Positions 11,030-38,400 of a stretch of DNA of 64,000 bases are shown piece after piece. Each line of letters starts with the position of its first letter. Positions within the stretch are counted from its first letter, which is position 1. This DNA is from Pomphorhynchus laevis (taxonomy: Eukaryota > Acanthocephala > Palaeacanthocephala > Echinorhynchida > Pomphorhynchidae). The stretch is from NCBI GenBank assembly GCA_012934845.2, contig WNNJ02000362.1:1-64000 (forward strand). Reading direction: 5' to 3'. The position numbers and the translations under genes are program-made. The notes beneath the pieces are model-generated. The model had not been told where the DNA came from and made no database searches. It saw only the letters and a list, made by a program, of their open reading frames with translations.

Positions 11030-13690
11030 AATCGGACATTTTTATTGTAAACTTGTTCTTACTTTTTTCCATTATTAAACAATAACGCATTACGCTGCGT
11101 TACATTTTCGTTACTGCCACTGATCACCACCGAGCAGTCCAATACGTTAGTTTTAAAAAAATAATTATGCTATATATTATTTATTATTAAACGTAATATT
11201 CGATTACAAGTAGTGTTTTGGTTGGAACCTAGGAAAAGAACAGTTTTTTGTAAGTACAAACAACAAGAATTCGGTATTTTGATACACTACTTTCGACCTT
11301 TTAAAACCAAAATCCAAATCGTGCTTTCCTTGGTTTCTGAATCATAAAGTCAGTGTTAAATATAGCCTACACCTGAGTTGATTGTCTTTTAGAAATAGGT
11401 TTATTTAATTTAATGATCATCCTTGCGTTCTATTGACATTGGAGCTGTCTGATACAAATATATATTATATTATGTTCGTTTACAATCCTTATATCCTTTT
11501 ATGAAACAAATACTTGTTATTTTTACTTTCTATTTGATTGAATCACCAATGCCGTTAGTTGCCATTCAAATATACAAGTTATGATCAATTAAACACATTT
11601 AATCTAGCTTCTTATGTAAAACTTGAACCATCTAAGCAGCATCAGTAAAATTAATGAAATCCAAGCAAATGTTGACAACCCCATCATTTTGAAATTTTGC
11701 CGAATTTTGTAAGAATAGGAGGAATGTCGTGTAGCATATGAGAACAACTAATACAGCTGTTATAACAATGCGGATTATTACATTTATTTTAAAGCAAGTA
11801 TCGGGAAATTGGGGCTAGTAAGCGGTCTCCAGCTCTATAGTCATCTGTGTCGTCAGGTTCGATGATTAATTAGTTACAAATAGTTGTTGATTTAGCATAT
11901 CCAGTAAATTAAATGTATGTCAGTGTGCAATGTGTTTAATGCTCGAAATGAAATAATGTGATAACTTGGACGTTAGAGTCATCACATCCTGCTTTTAGTA
12001 GTGAATGCATATGCTTAGTAAATATGCATGATAAATCATACTATTTCAAGCAATTTTGCAGCGTACATTATGTATTCTAACTTCAAATCATGGCTACAAA
12101 AACGAAACAACGAAAACCATAAAATGCAAAATTGAACTTACTCCTTCTCGTTTAAACGAAACTCCAGCTTGTCCTTTTCATCGAACACAATAATGAGCAC
12201 AATAATAAGTCAAATTTGGAAAGGCATTTTTTAACTAAACAAATACCGTTTCGTAGTAAATGTATTATGTCGCCGATGCAAGAAAGAAGACTTTTGATGT
12301 ACTCAGAAAAGCCAACAAATATATAGTTAACGTATAACATTCATCTTTTGTAATATTAATATTGCAAGCTGATCAAGCAGAATATTGTAACCACCAGAAT
12401 ATTACACATCTTACATGAACAACAATAAAAAATGTTTTGTTCCTTTCTCGAAAGATAAAATAATTCGCCAAATTCTTGCTTACTATTGCATCCCTTATCA
12501 ATAAGCGTGCTTTGTTCGCAACATTTCTAGAAGACATTTGTAGTGTTATTAGATTAATCATCAAAGTGGTTGAGACAACTTCATGGAAGCTTATTTATCC
12601 CCGCTAGTTTGTCGATGAACTTTTAAATGAGATGTCATAGCAACTGGTTCAAAATTTTAGCTTTTCAGCGTAACTCAAAACAGAATTGAATCCCGTTTCC
12701 TTCCTTTGGAAACTTATAGTGCTTATTGACCCGACGTTACCGTTGACATTGAGCTAGCCTGTCCGTAGAATGTAGATCTTTTATTTTATAGCAGCATACG
12801 TTGACTTTTAATAGGAAAAGTTTTAAAACTATTTGAGTTTATTTTTCTTATAAATTAGAGTATTTCTCTTAGAGCGATATCATCAACTATTCTGAATTAA
12901 CAAACGATTTATCGCTTCAATAGCTAAATTTCATGGTAGTTATTATTTCTTGTCAAAATAATCTTAATCGTAATCTAAAAAGGGTTATAATAAGAAACCA
13001 CGTAAAGGAAACAAATTGACTCTATTTTTAAGTTTTTGAAGGAGGGAGATCATTTATCCATTTGGAGCTTGCTGATACATTGACGTTAGTAATTAAAACT
13101 TGTTATTTAAAACAAGAATTCCTCAAATATGAGGAACACTTTTCTCCTACTGAAATTGAATTGAATCAATTCACAAATGCCGTTTCAACGCAACACAACG
13201 TTGTATTGAATGCTTTGAGTACTATTTGAACATTGGTCATTTTGTATTTTCGATGGAGTTATAAAGATTAGATTTTCTGCAAACTTAAAAAAAGTGTAAT
13301 TCTTTCAAGTTAAAAATAAATCGTTTATAATATTCTGAGGAAAAGTATTAAAATATACAAATCGGTGTGTATTCGATGCTATTCGTTGTGATTACTGTCC
13401 TTCCAGTCCCCTCAAACCCCGAAAATCTAAATTACTGATGCAGTTTTATTGCGTATATGTATGCTATTAAACGATGCGTTTTTTCTGCTGCATCATCTCT
13501 GTTTATGATCAAACATTAGCCTTTTGCTTGTTGATATTTTTTTTACTGAATAACAAAATAATTTATCGATATATCCACTAATTTTGTAAACGAAATGCCA
13601 AGAACATTGTTTTCTTCATTTTCTTGATGTCTAGATGTTAATTATGCTCAACTGAAATCCCAGTGCGGCAAATAAGAATAAACGTTAGAT
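11030..13690. other. intergenic, no gene supported
   Basis: AT-rich sequence between ACSL and NDUFS8. Two adjoining - strand frames near 12152-12564 look slightly protein-like, but I could not match them to a family or build a splice model, so no gene is called. Confidence 0.5.
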
Positions 13691-13696
13691 AAAAAG

Positions 13697-14536
13697 ATGA
13701 CAAACATTCACTGTTTAGTCCAGTTTAATAGAAATTTTATCAGTAATGCTAATCGGTTTACTTCACTAGCCATATCGGCCACAGGTTACCCACCACATGC
13801 ATTATCGAAAGAAAAAAATCATCAATCACTAACGCGCCAATCTTCTTACATTGCTGCGAAACGATTCAATTCATCGATGCCATCAATACTACCGTCTTCG
13901 CAGTCGAACGAGTTGGAGCCACTCGAAGAACGATTTGAAAAGGAAGGTTTAATATTGGACGCCGAACAGCCGTTTGGAAATCCAATTGCCCAGATAGGCA
14001 AAGGTGAATATTATAGAGTTGCTCCGCCACCCAGTCCGCGTTCTTTAAAGACGATAAATATGGTTAATTTGACAAAATATATGTTCATGGATTCGCTTCG
14101 GGGTATGATGCTAACGATGGGTACGTTGTTTAGCGAGCCTATGACAATGAACTATCCATTTGAAAAGAGTATCTATTCTCCACGCTTCAAAGGCGAGCAT
14201 GCATTGCGTCGTTACCCAAGTGGTGAAGAACGTTGCATTGCCTGTAAACTGTGTGAAGCGATATGTCCATCACAAGCAATTACAATTGAGGCTGAAGAAC
14301 GAGATGACGGTAGCAGACGAACAACACGATACGATATAGATATGTGCAAATGCATATACTGTGGACTATGTCAGGAGGCATGCCCGGTTGACGCAATCGT
14401 GTTAGGTCCTAATTTCGAATTTTCAACTGAAATCAAAGAAGAACTAATGTACAACAAGGAGAAGCTTCTTTCAAATGGTGACCGATGGGAAGCTGAGATT
14501 GCTGAAAACATAAAGGCAGATGCACCGTACAGATAG
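13697..14536 (+). CDS. NDUFS8: NADH dehydrogenase iron-sulfur protein 8 (complex I TYKY subunit)
   Basis: Complex I subunit of the mitochondrial inner membrane's matrix arm. It holds clusters N6a and N6b that pass electrons toward ubiquinone. It is a single exon of 279 codons. Residues 1 to about 100 are a Ser/Arg-rich leader, fitting a mitochondrial targeting sequence longer than usual (the human precursor is about 210). The body has [20 protein letters not shown], then [20 protein letters not shown] with cysteines 180, 183, 186, 190, then [21 protein letters not shown] with cysteines 219, 222, 225, 229, which are two complete 4Fe-4S motifs. It ends [19 protein letters not shown]. The first ATG was chosen because the frame upstream is closed and the leader is plausible. 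Its intronless state contrasts with its intron-rich neighbours; a retrocopy is possible, but the frame is intact. Confidence 0.95.
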   Translation: MTNIHCLVQFNRNFISNANRFTSLAISATGYPPHALSKEKNHQSLTRQSSYIAAKRFNSSMPSILPSSQSNELEPLEERFEKEGLILDAEQPFGNPIAQIGKGEYYRVAPPPSPRSLKTINMVNLTKYMFMDSLRGMMLTMGTLFSEPMTMNYPFEKSIYSPRFKGEHALRRYPSGEERCIACKLCEAICPSQAITIEAEERDDGSRRTTRYDIDMCKCIYCGLCQEACPVDAIVLGPNFEFSTEIKEELMYNKEKLLSNGDRWEAEIAENIKADAPYR

Positions 14537-15384
14537 AATATTACGGAAACCATACTAAGCTAATATTATTAAACAATGACCATGTTCTCTCAACATTTCC
14601 AACAAATAGATATATGATTTCGTTCAATTTTAACAAAATAGTCAAAGTATGTATTTTCCTTTTTCATTTAAAATGAATATATATATATGTAAATTAAAAT
14701 TATTTCCGTAAAATGTGCAATGTAAAGGTTTCATTGTCTTACGAAATGAAATTTTTTTAAAGATTGACTACCTAGCAATGGGGAACCGTCGCGTTCTCTG
14801 TTAATAATAATTATCAAATAGTCAAACTATGGCTTGTTTTCTTTACCATAACAAAGGCCTTCAATAAACTTTAAGTTACAATTATAAGAAAAGCACACTG
14901 TTAAAATAGTATTGCCTATTTAGATAAATGTTTCTACTTTTTAAATATTTGATCAACTAATGCCATTATTAACTTCTAATTGAATACAACAAAATAACGG
15001 TATATTCCGGGACAAAATACAATAATTTTATACTCCTGGTTATACGATAAGTAGCGGATAAGTAGCCAAAATATCGATTAAATTGTATGAAGAAGAATGA
15101 CAATCTTGATGTAAATCACTGCATCTATACAGATAACTAACCAGATCACTTAACCGAGTTTACGTCTTTGTGGTTTATTAAATTTAAAAAAGTAACTATT
15201 TTAATCGTTTATAAAATTCAGATTTTTATAAATTAAGAATTTTCCATATTTGTAAACCGATTTATTTCCTTTACGCTAGCTATACACATTAGATGATTCA
15301 CAGAATAAACTTGTAGCAACACCTTGCATGACACTTTTAATACACTTTTAATGTGACATAAGCTCATTAGTGACATCCTTAAAA
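14537..15384. other. 3' flank of NDUFS8, no gene seen
   Basis: AT-rich and noncoding. AATAAA at 14863-14868 is a possible, rather distant polyadenylation signal. Nothing else is supportable before the LINE fragment at 15385. Confidence 0.5.
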
Positions 15385-15750
15385 AAGATTTATTTTAATG
15401 TGGCAAATGCGTGCCAGCGCACGCTGACATGACCACACAAAAAACAAGACTGTGAATCAGGTGTCGAGAAGGTGTGAATGAAAGAGGTGTTTGAATGTGA
15501 TAAAGGAGGGAGCGCGGCGGACGTCGAGAGGGAGTTGATTTCAGGCGAGTGAGGCGGCGACGAGGAAGGATCGGAGACCGTAGTTGTTGGAGTAATTAGG
15601 AACGTGGAGTAAGAGGGTATGACAGGAACGAAGCGATAGCGAGGTGGGGCGAGTATCGTCTAAGAAAGGAAGGTTGATGAACGATGGGGAGCCGACAGCG
15701 ATGAGACGAAAGGTAACGTGAAGAAGGCGGAGTTTGATGCGGATGTGGAT
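15385..15750 (-). mobile_element. CR1-like LINE, 3' fragment (copy a)
   Basis: On the - strand it encodes the ORF2 C-terminus (LRLLHVTFRLIAVGSPSFIN, LPFLDDTRPTSLSLRS, LLLHVPNYSNNYGLRS), then a stop where relatives have Trp. It ends in the family tail (..GCGTGCGCTGGCACGCATTTGCCACATTAAA). It is strongly 5' truncated, as is usual for target-primed insertion. Confidence 0.8.
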
Positions 15751-15784
15751 ATAAACTTTGCAAAATAAACTTACCCAAGCTTTG

Positions 15785-16600
15785 AACGGGTAATGTGAGC
15801 TAGTATCTTATTTAAACCCTTATTGTTAAGGTTGTTACTCTTTTGTTAAAAAATAAAATTTATTTTTATAGCAATAAAGTGTCTCCACCAAATATTTATA
15901 TTGCTATAAAATAGTGGGGATTTTGTGTGGTCATAATTTAATTCCAAAAACCTTGGAGAAGCCATACCGGCAACTTCTTTTTTATTACAACTTTTTGACA
16001 ACTCATTTTAAAAGCTTTTTGAGAAATGCGTAGTACATACGATAAGAGTACACAGTGATTCATGCTAGGACAATTCACTTCACTCAATAGCAAGTGTCTG
16101 CTTGTTTTTATTTACTTGCTGACACTATAGCGAATACAGTTGATCATTTTGAATTTTGATACTCATAATAACGCTCTATGAAAATATGTAAGTAGTCAAT
16201 GCAATAAGCACATTAAATCCCCCATGATGTTTGGGAACAGAAAAGTAAGTTTTGTAGAAACATCGTTCTTGCGAGGAGCAATCAATTGTTTTATTGGGAT
16301 GGAAACTTGTGCCTATGGATGCTAATAATAAAATAGCAAAAGTAAAGAAGTAAAAAAATATTCTTCAATTCTACATGTTAAATAGGGTTTATTCTGTAAT
16401 TTTGTTTTATTCAAAAATTTCATTTTATTAATGAGGTTTCTCCGTGTGATTATCTTATTTCAATTCAATTTTCCATCATCTATTGCTATTTTGTTGTAGA
16501 ATTCTTTCTCGTTATTGTTTTTGTTGGTAAATTACCATATTACTTGAAATAATTGCAAGGCAATTATTTTGTAAGATGCACAGAGTCAGCAGCTATAAAC
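15785..16600. other. AT-rich gap between LINE copies
   Basis: No coding or structured feature recognised. Confidence 0.5.
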
Positions 16601-16690
16601 AGTAAAGAAAGTTTTTTGATGTGGCAAATGTACATAGACTATGTGCTTACAAGGCCACAAAAGCGAAAAAGATTGAAAAAAGTTACTCGT

Positions 16691-19560
16691 TTAGTAGCAT
16701 TGATTGTAGTTGCTTTTTGAAAAATAGGAGTGAGGATGAAGGTCGCAGATGATAAGGTAGGGAATTCCAAAGGAGAGGAGCAGCGATATGTATAGATCGA
16801 CGGCCGAAGTTGGTTGAGTGAAGAGGTACGTGTAGCCGAAAAGAAGCAGAGGAACGTAGGTGAGTAAAAAGAAGCGAGATTCTTTTAGAGTTGGCAGATA
16901 GAGATAAGAAGGAGAATTACAATGCAGAAGACGATAAACAAAGCAGACGAAAACGAACGCGATGTTCAATACTTAGCCATCCAAGTTTTGATAAATAGAC
17001 GGAGATATGTCGTATTTACGAAGTCGAAAGAGGATGTCCATAGCAGTGTTAATGAGGCGCTTTTAAAGAGGTTTAAGGGATTATTTTGAAGAGAAGACGA
17101 GAAGGCTAAGACAGTAATCAATACATGGGAAAAGAAGGGATGATATAAGAGATGTACATGAACTAAAATCTAGAGAATTTTTGACGAGACGAATATCACA
17201 GAGAAGAATATTTGAATATCTAGTTTCAACACGAATGAAGGGATCGAGATTCAGATTATTGTCAAAGTGAACGTTTAGAAATACTAGTTTATCTGCAGCA
17301 GGAATAATTGTGGTTTGAAGATACAGAGAAGGAGAATATACAGAAACAGTGGAGAGTAAAATCTATAACACTTTAGATTTGGTAGGATTGAGGGACATGC
17401 GCAAAGAAATTTAATGCTTTATAGAGCACGAAGACAATTCGACGAGGATAGGAAAAGTTGGCTTAGGAAATGAGGAAACGAATGAGAATAAAGTATATCA
17501 TCAGCGTACTGCATTACTCTGAAGCGGAATTTACTAGTTATAAAAGATAAATCTCCAAGAAGAAGCGTAAATATAATATGGCCAAGTACTGAATCTTGAG
17601 GTACACCACAAGTGAGAGAAGATAAAGGAGAACACATTGAATTAGAATGTACCGAAAATGATCGATCGGAGAGATACCAAGATAGCCAAGCCAAGGTAGA
17701 CGAAGAGAAGCTATAATAATATCGAAGACGAAAAAGAAGGATTTTGTGATTGACAATGTCGAATGCAGATGAAAGATCGAGCGATATTACTACACTACAA
17801 AGTCCTTTGTCACGAGCGGAGAGCAGATCAGAAAATACTTTATAACCTGCTACTTCGGTGGAATGATTGGAGCGGAAACCAGATTGAAAAAAAGGGTAGA
17901 GCTGCGATGAAGAGATATACTTGTTTATCTGATGTAAGACAATGTGTTCAAGAATTTTAGATAAGGTTGGTAGAATTGATATTGAGCAATAATATGAAGG
18001 AAGAGAGGGGTCAAGTTAGGACTTTTTAAGTAAGAGACGAACAATGGCTGTTTTCCAAAGAACATAAAATATTCCATTCACGATTGGCGAGTTATAGAGG
18101 CTTGTAAGGAAAGGTGTTAAGTCTGTTGACAACAATTTGAGAATTCGAGTAGAGGTGGGATCGGCAGGAGAGGACTTACAAGTTAACGAAATAAGAAGGC
18201 AAGATACCTCATCTTCAGATACCGCAAGTAGATAAAAGAGCTGTGATACGAATAGACGGGATACAAGAAGTTTGTGGAAGCACGATTATCGAATCGATTA
18301 GAGAAATAGTTTTTGAAATTAGGTAATCGGAGAATTGAGAAGGATCAAGAGTGGATATGACAGGGGCACGAGAAAGTAGAGAATTGATAGTTTTGTATTT
18401 AGTTCGAGAGTCATTAGCGAAAGCCTGTTTGTTTCGCCAAAACTATGTACCTTAGAAGGCAGAAGTTGCTTATGTGAACGACGAAGAGCAAAGAATTGGT
18501 TACTGTAAACGAAGGAGTCAAGTGCTGAATATAGTCTGAGATAACGATGATAAGTTCTGAAAGAACGACGCAGGGGGCGTTTTGAAGTCACACACTCATA
18601 GTCGAACCATATTGCACGATAGTGACGTGTTAAACAAAAGTTTTTAAGGGAAGAATTTCATCGATGATAGAGGAAAAACATTGTAAAAGAGGGTACATAA
18701 GTAATTGGGAAATTGGTAGATAGAAGAAGGAAACATTAATGGAGAGCGATTAATATGAGAGCGAAGAAGGGAAAGGTTGAGGAATTTCCAAGAACGACAC
18801 GAGATAATTTTTGCAGGAACATATATTTTTAACAAAGGAAGAGAACATGTAACAAGGAAGTGGTCAGATAGAGCATGATCAGATATGGACAATGAAGAAG
18901 ACAAGGCAAGGCGCGAAGGTAGGGCAACAATATTGGGGTACCGCCGAAAATATGGGTAGCAGACGAATAATGAGGAGACATAATTTGAAAATCATTATCG
19001 TTAAATGTAAAAATCGTCTTTAGGGTATTGGAATCACTAGGACGGTCTAAGCGAACATTTATATCACCTAGTACAACGCAAGGTAAACCGGAGAGGAATA
19101 TGAAAGTAAGTTTGACAGTTCACAGAAAAAAGAGTCAGAAGATGACATGAGCCAGGTCGATAGAATAAGTAGATATTGAGAAACAACGAGCCGATTTTTA
19201 CACGGAACCCAAGTAGTTCGAAAGTAAGAGGAACAAATGGCAACGATAATGATTGCAACGGAGATCAATTGTGAGTGAAAGCTATAAGACCACCGTGGTT
19301 AATTGATCGATTTGAACTAATAGGTCGTTGACGAGCCTTATCGATCACAGAGAGATTTAAAGAGCGGATGCGTTTAAGAGAGTAATCATTCTGATCAACG
19401 TGCCAAGATTCGGTTAAACACAAAACATCCAAAGATTTATAAAGGAAAATATCATATACTGAATCAACCTTGTTACTAATAGAGCGGATATTTAAGACGG
19501 CTAATTTCCAGGAAGACTTGGGAAGCAGCGGCGTCGGATCAATTGGAGGATACACTGGAT
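16691..19560 (-). pseudogene. LINE ORF2 (endonuclease plus reverse transcriptase), broken
   Basis: The N-terminal endonuclease is visible as LAVLNIRSISNKVDSVYD and LDVLCLTESWH (about 19500-19390), typical of APE-type nucleases of non-LTR elements. The RT includes STEVAGYKVFSDLLSA, SLDLSSAFDIVNHKILL, a degraded GVPQDSVLG (relatives have GVPQGSVLG), and MQYADDI around 17490. The C-terminal LLHCNSPSYLYLP region follows. Multiple frames are needed, so this copy is inactive. Confidence 0.8.
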
Positions 19561-19768
19561 TATTTACTTGAAGTTTTGTTGGAGGATTTACTGAAGGCCT
19601 TACTTGAAAATTTTCTTGATGATTTACTGAAGGATTTACAGGAATGTCTACTGAAGGATTTAATGAATGATTTAATAAATGATCAAATTGATAATCTATT
19701 TGAGTATTAATTTGAGTATTAACTGGAATATGATGTACTCGAAGATTTAAATCATCTTTAATCGTTAG

Positions 19769-20627
19769 TCATATACTTGCTTGATTAAAAAGATCGTTGG
19801 TTTCTGTAGACGAAACTTCACCGAGTACTGGTAAGCTAATACTGATAACTGCGTGGACTTTCCTACTTGATGAAACCACTATCTTATGTCCTCTAATAAA
19901 ATATCGCTTACTTGGGTCTGACTTTTTTCTTTCGGATAATTCTTTCCGTAGTCTCTTAAGTTCCTCTTGTTCAAGTTTCGACAAATCAGGGCGCAAGTGC
20001 GCCTTATGAAGTAGAGATGAATTCTTAAGCTTAAACGAAGATTTTAAAGATGATTTCACGTGGCTGACGCTAGTTTTTACCTTAACCCACGGAGGGGAGT
20101 TAGTATAAAGTGCAGGGAGTCGATGCAAGTCTAGTTTTTGTCCGACCAAAAGAGAACCAATTTCCCTATCAAGAGAATTTGCTAATTTAGAATAAGATTT
20201 ATCTATCTCTGGTGTGCGTTGAAGAGAACAAACAGCATGAGAATCCTGCTTGTCGATGCAAAGGTTAAGAGAGGAGTTGAGACTCATTTACTATTCTACG
20301 TATACGGTCTTTGTATGTCCAGCAACTATTTGAATCATTTGATATCAACTGGCTTTTAAGTTTAGTTTTTTCAATTTGGGTTTCGTTGATTGCTTTAGCT
20401 GCACAAAATCCACAGAGGTAATGTTGGGCCAGTAAATCTCTAGAAAGCCTTCTCGGAAGGATTACCCTTAAATACACGTTGCAATTATAGAGATAATCCG
20501 CAGTACATTTCATTTCGATTGAGATAGTCTGCACGGCGTTTACTGTCATTCCCAGTTCATCGTTGTTCAAATATTGTGTTGAGAATTTTGCTGTATGTTT
20601 GTCGTTATATTGATTGGATGGAATCAA
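19769..20627 (-). pseudogene. LINE ORF1 remnant with LCGFC motif
   Basis: Two overlapping frames (20265-20627 and 19769-20287) cover an ORF1-like product: ILPRRLSRDLLAQHYLCGFC, then a polar stretch, then LEQEELKRLRKELSERKKSD and RYFIRGHKIVVSSS. The same layout (LPL...LCGFCCAA, later LEDRQKLKDIKAEL) is seen in the + strand ORF1 at 61054-62132, which argues for a shared family ORF1. Function unknown; ORF1 proteins usually bind RNA. Confidence 0.6.
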
Positions 20628-20739
20628 TCGTTATCGATTTGAGCATCGCAATGGTAGCATCGCTTATTCACAGACTGTTCTGTCATGGTGATTCTGATTT
20701 ATGTATTAAAGCTCTTGAAATATTTTGTTCTGAAAGAAA

Positions 20740-20815
20740 CAATCTTCTTCTGAAATCGCTCTTCTGAAATCATTCTGAAATCCTTCTGAAATCCTTTTTA
20801 TGAAATCGTTCTTTG
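20740..20815. repeat. short tandem repeat, CTTCTGAAATC-type
   Basis: Imperfect copies of (C/A)TTCTGAAATC(G/C)... follow each other next to the 5' end of LINE copy b. Confidence 0.6.
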
Positions 20816-21029
20816 TAAGTAGTTAGTTATAATTGTATGTTATTTTATCTCTCAAACTATTTTTAAACAGTAGCTATGCACATGCTTGAATATTCAGTTT
20901 CAAAAGATATGAGTCTGAGCGAAAATAAAAATTATTTTGTTGATTAAGTGATTCAAATAATTATAAAATGAAATTATACATTAATCACAATATAGTTACG
21001 TTTTTATGAATCTAAATAAATGTAATCAT

Positions 21030-21180
21030 ATATAATTGAATATTTATAAAGCATATATTTGTAATATATTTATAAAGCATATCTATATATTTATAAAGCA
21101 TATATTTATAATATTATTTATATTTATAATATCTCTATATTTATAAAGCATATATTATATAATTTAAATTATAAAATAAT
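21030..21180. repeat. AT-rich tandem repeat
   Basis: Several imperfect copies of ATATTTATAAAGCATATATT, in the 3' flank of TGR. Confidence 0.6.
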
Positions 21181-21780
21181 ATTATGCATTTAACAGAATT
21201 TAGTTACTATTTTATTAATTTAAACAAATTCAATTAATGAATTTTATTAAATATATAACTAATAAAACATTTAATTATATTATAGAATTTAAATTATGAA
21301 ATGAAATTATACATTTAATAGAATATATATGAATTTAATTAATTAATTCCGAGATAAGTTATTTTGTGTATTGTATTCCGTTTGCCATCTGATTAAGTTG
21401 ATAGTGATCAGCGAAGCAATATATTGGACAGTTGTGTAAATTAAATGCCTTTTTCCGCTACTTGACGTCATTCAACTTTTAATTTATATTTAACATAAAA
21501 TTTTAGTAATATCACAATGACGGTGAAGTTTAAGAAGATTTTTCGTTTGACTAGAGCCTATATATAAACTATCTAGAAAAATGTAGCGAAAACTAAATTT
21601 AATGATTTCATTTTTTTAAATTGGTGTACAGTTATTGAACAAAGAGATTATTGATGTTCTTCGCAAAGTCAATATAATAATATTAGTATTTGATTATAAC
21701 ACAATAGCAGTCATTGTAAAACGTCGATGTAAATTTATAAGCAAGCAGAACATGTCGCTAAACTAGTAAATCAGGATCTC

Positions 21781-21866
21781 CATTAAAGACACTGTTGTTT
21801 CCTGCTAAAATTTCCTTTATATTTGGGTTAAATTAAAGCAATCATTCAGACGTGGAAACTTAAATC
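21781..21866 (-). promoter_or_regulatory. candidate SECIS element in the TGR 3' UTR
   Basis: A SECIS directs ribosomes to read UGA as selenocysteine through SBP2 and EEFSEC. On the - strand the core reads AUGA (21845-21842), 12 nt, AA (21829-21828), a loop, then GGA (21802-21800). The upper helix pairs UGCU (21840-21837) with AGCA (21806-21803) and AAUUU (21834-21830) with AAAUU (21813-21809), separated by U-U pairs. A lower helix can pair 21859-21866 with 21781-21788. The order, the AUGA...AA...GA signature and the 12-nt spacing all fit animal SECIS elements. It lies about 390 nt after the in-frame UGA. Found by eye, not by covariance search. Confidence 0.7.
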
Positions 21867-22226
21867 AATAGCCAATAACCAAATGGTAGCCGATAAAACG
21901 TGTGTTCAGCATTGATTTGTATTGCAGATAAAGCAAAAGGCGTTAATGCTCAGGATACCATAATTTGCGTTCAAAATAGAATCGTTAAATATATTGATTA
22001 TTGTTTAAAGGATTAATTTCACGTCTACAATGTAAAATGGAGATTAAAAAGTCCTTCCAAAGTACTGCTCTCCTTCTCCTCCTCCCTTTTATTCTCTGTC
22101 TGTGGAATTGCGTCCGGTATTAGAATCGTGACAAATATCGCTTGATATGAAGTAATATGGAGGAACATACCGAACAGAATATACAGATAAAGAAAAATAG
22201 AAAGAGAGCGTCAATGAAAGGTGAAA

Positions 22227-38024
<15,798 letters not shown>

Positions 38025-38234
38025 AATGGTTCGAACTTGATTTTTCTAAAATAACGTAAAGAAAGCATAAAAATGTGAAATTTTTACATTTATCATTATC
38101 GTTAAATATAAATTAATTTTTTAAATACAATATAAGTATATTATTACTATAATGGATTAACTACACTGATATATAAGTAGAAATATTTAAATATAATAAC
38201 TATAAAGCTTTACACAAGGGAAATCACGTCTTAA

Positions 38235-38400
38235 GAGAATTGATGACTGTTCGGAAAAGTCGGGCTTTGCGTGGACACAATTTTACTTTAGCCCATCGCC
38301 GAGTTATACGCTCTAAAACTGTACAATTTGGACACCGAATCGTAAGTAAGTGGAACCGATTAAGTGAAGAAATTGTCAACTCAAGATAGGTTTCAGCATT
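38235..38400 (+). mobile_element. LINE ORF2 C-terminal remnant
   Basis: On + it reads LRGHNFTLAHRRVIRSKTVQ and FGHRIVSKWNRLSEEIVNSR before a stop. RGHN(F/L)xL...F..RxVxxWNxLxxEIV is the usual end of jockey/CR1-type ORF2 proteins. It lies upstream of the TGR start, in the opposite orientation. Confidence 0.5.

Larger units (their letters stand above)
16608..20640 (-). mobile_element. CR1-like LINE, nearly full length but decayed (copy b)
   Basis: A - strand element in the order ORF1 (20627 to 19769), a short repeat-rich linker (19560-19768), ORF2 endonuclease (about 19555-18650), RT (about 18230-17400), C-terminus (16969-16691) and the 3' tail with CATTTGCCACATCAAAA near 16608. It is about 4 kb, the expected size for this clade. 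It has many stops and frameshifts. Its 3' kilobase is closely similar to 62200-63115. Confidence 0.85.

Noticed and set aside
12152-12564. Adjacent - strand frames with protein-like composition
   Set aside because: No recognisable motif, several stops between them and no consistent splice sites.
21901-21960. Alternative SECIS at the TGA-GCATT ... AATGC-TGA hairpin
   Set aside because: The tandem G-A pairs cannot be formed without a bulge, and the AA would lie only five bases from the core. The 21800-21845 structure fits better.
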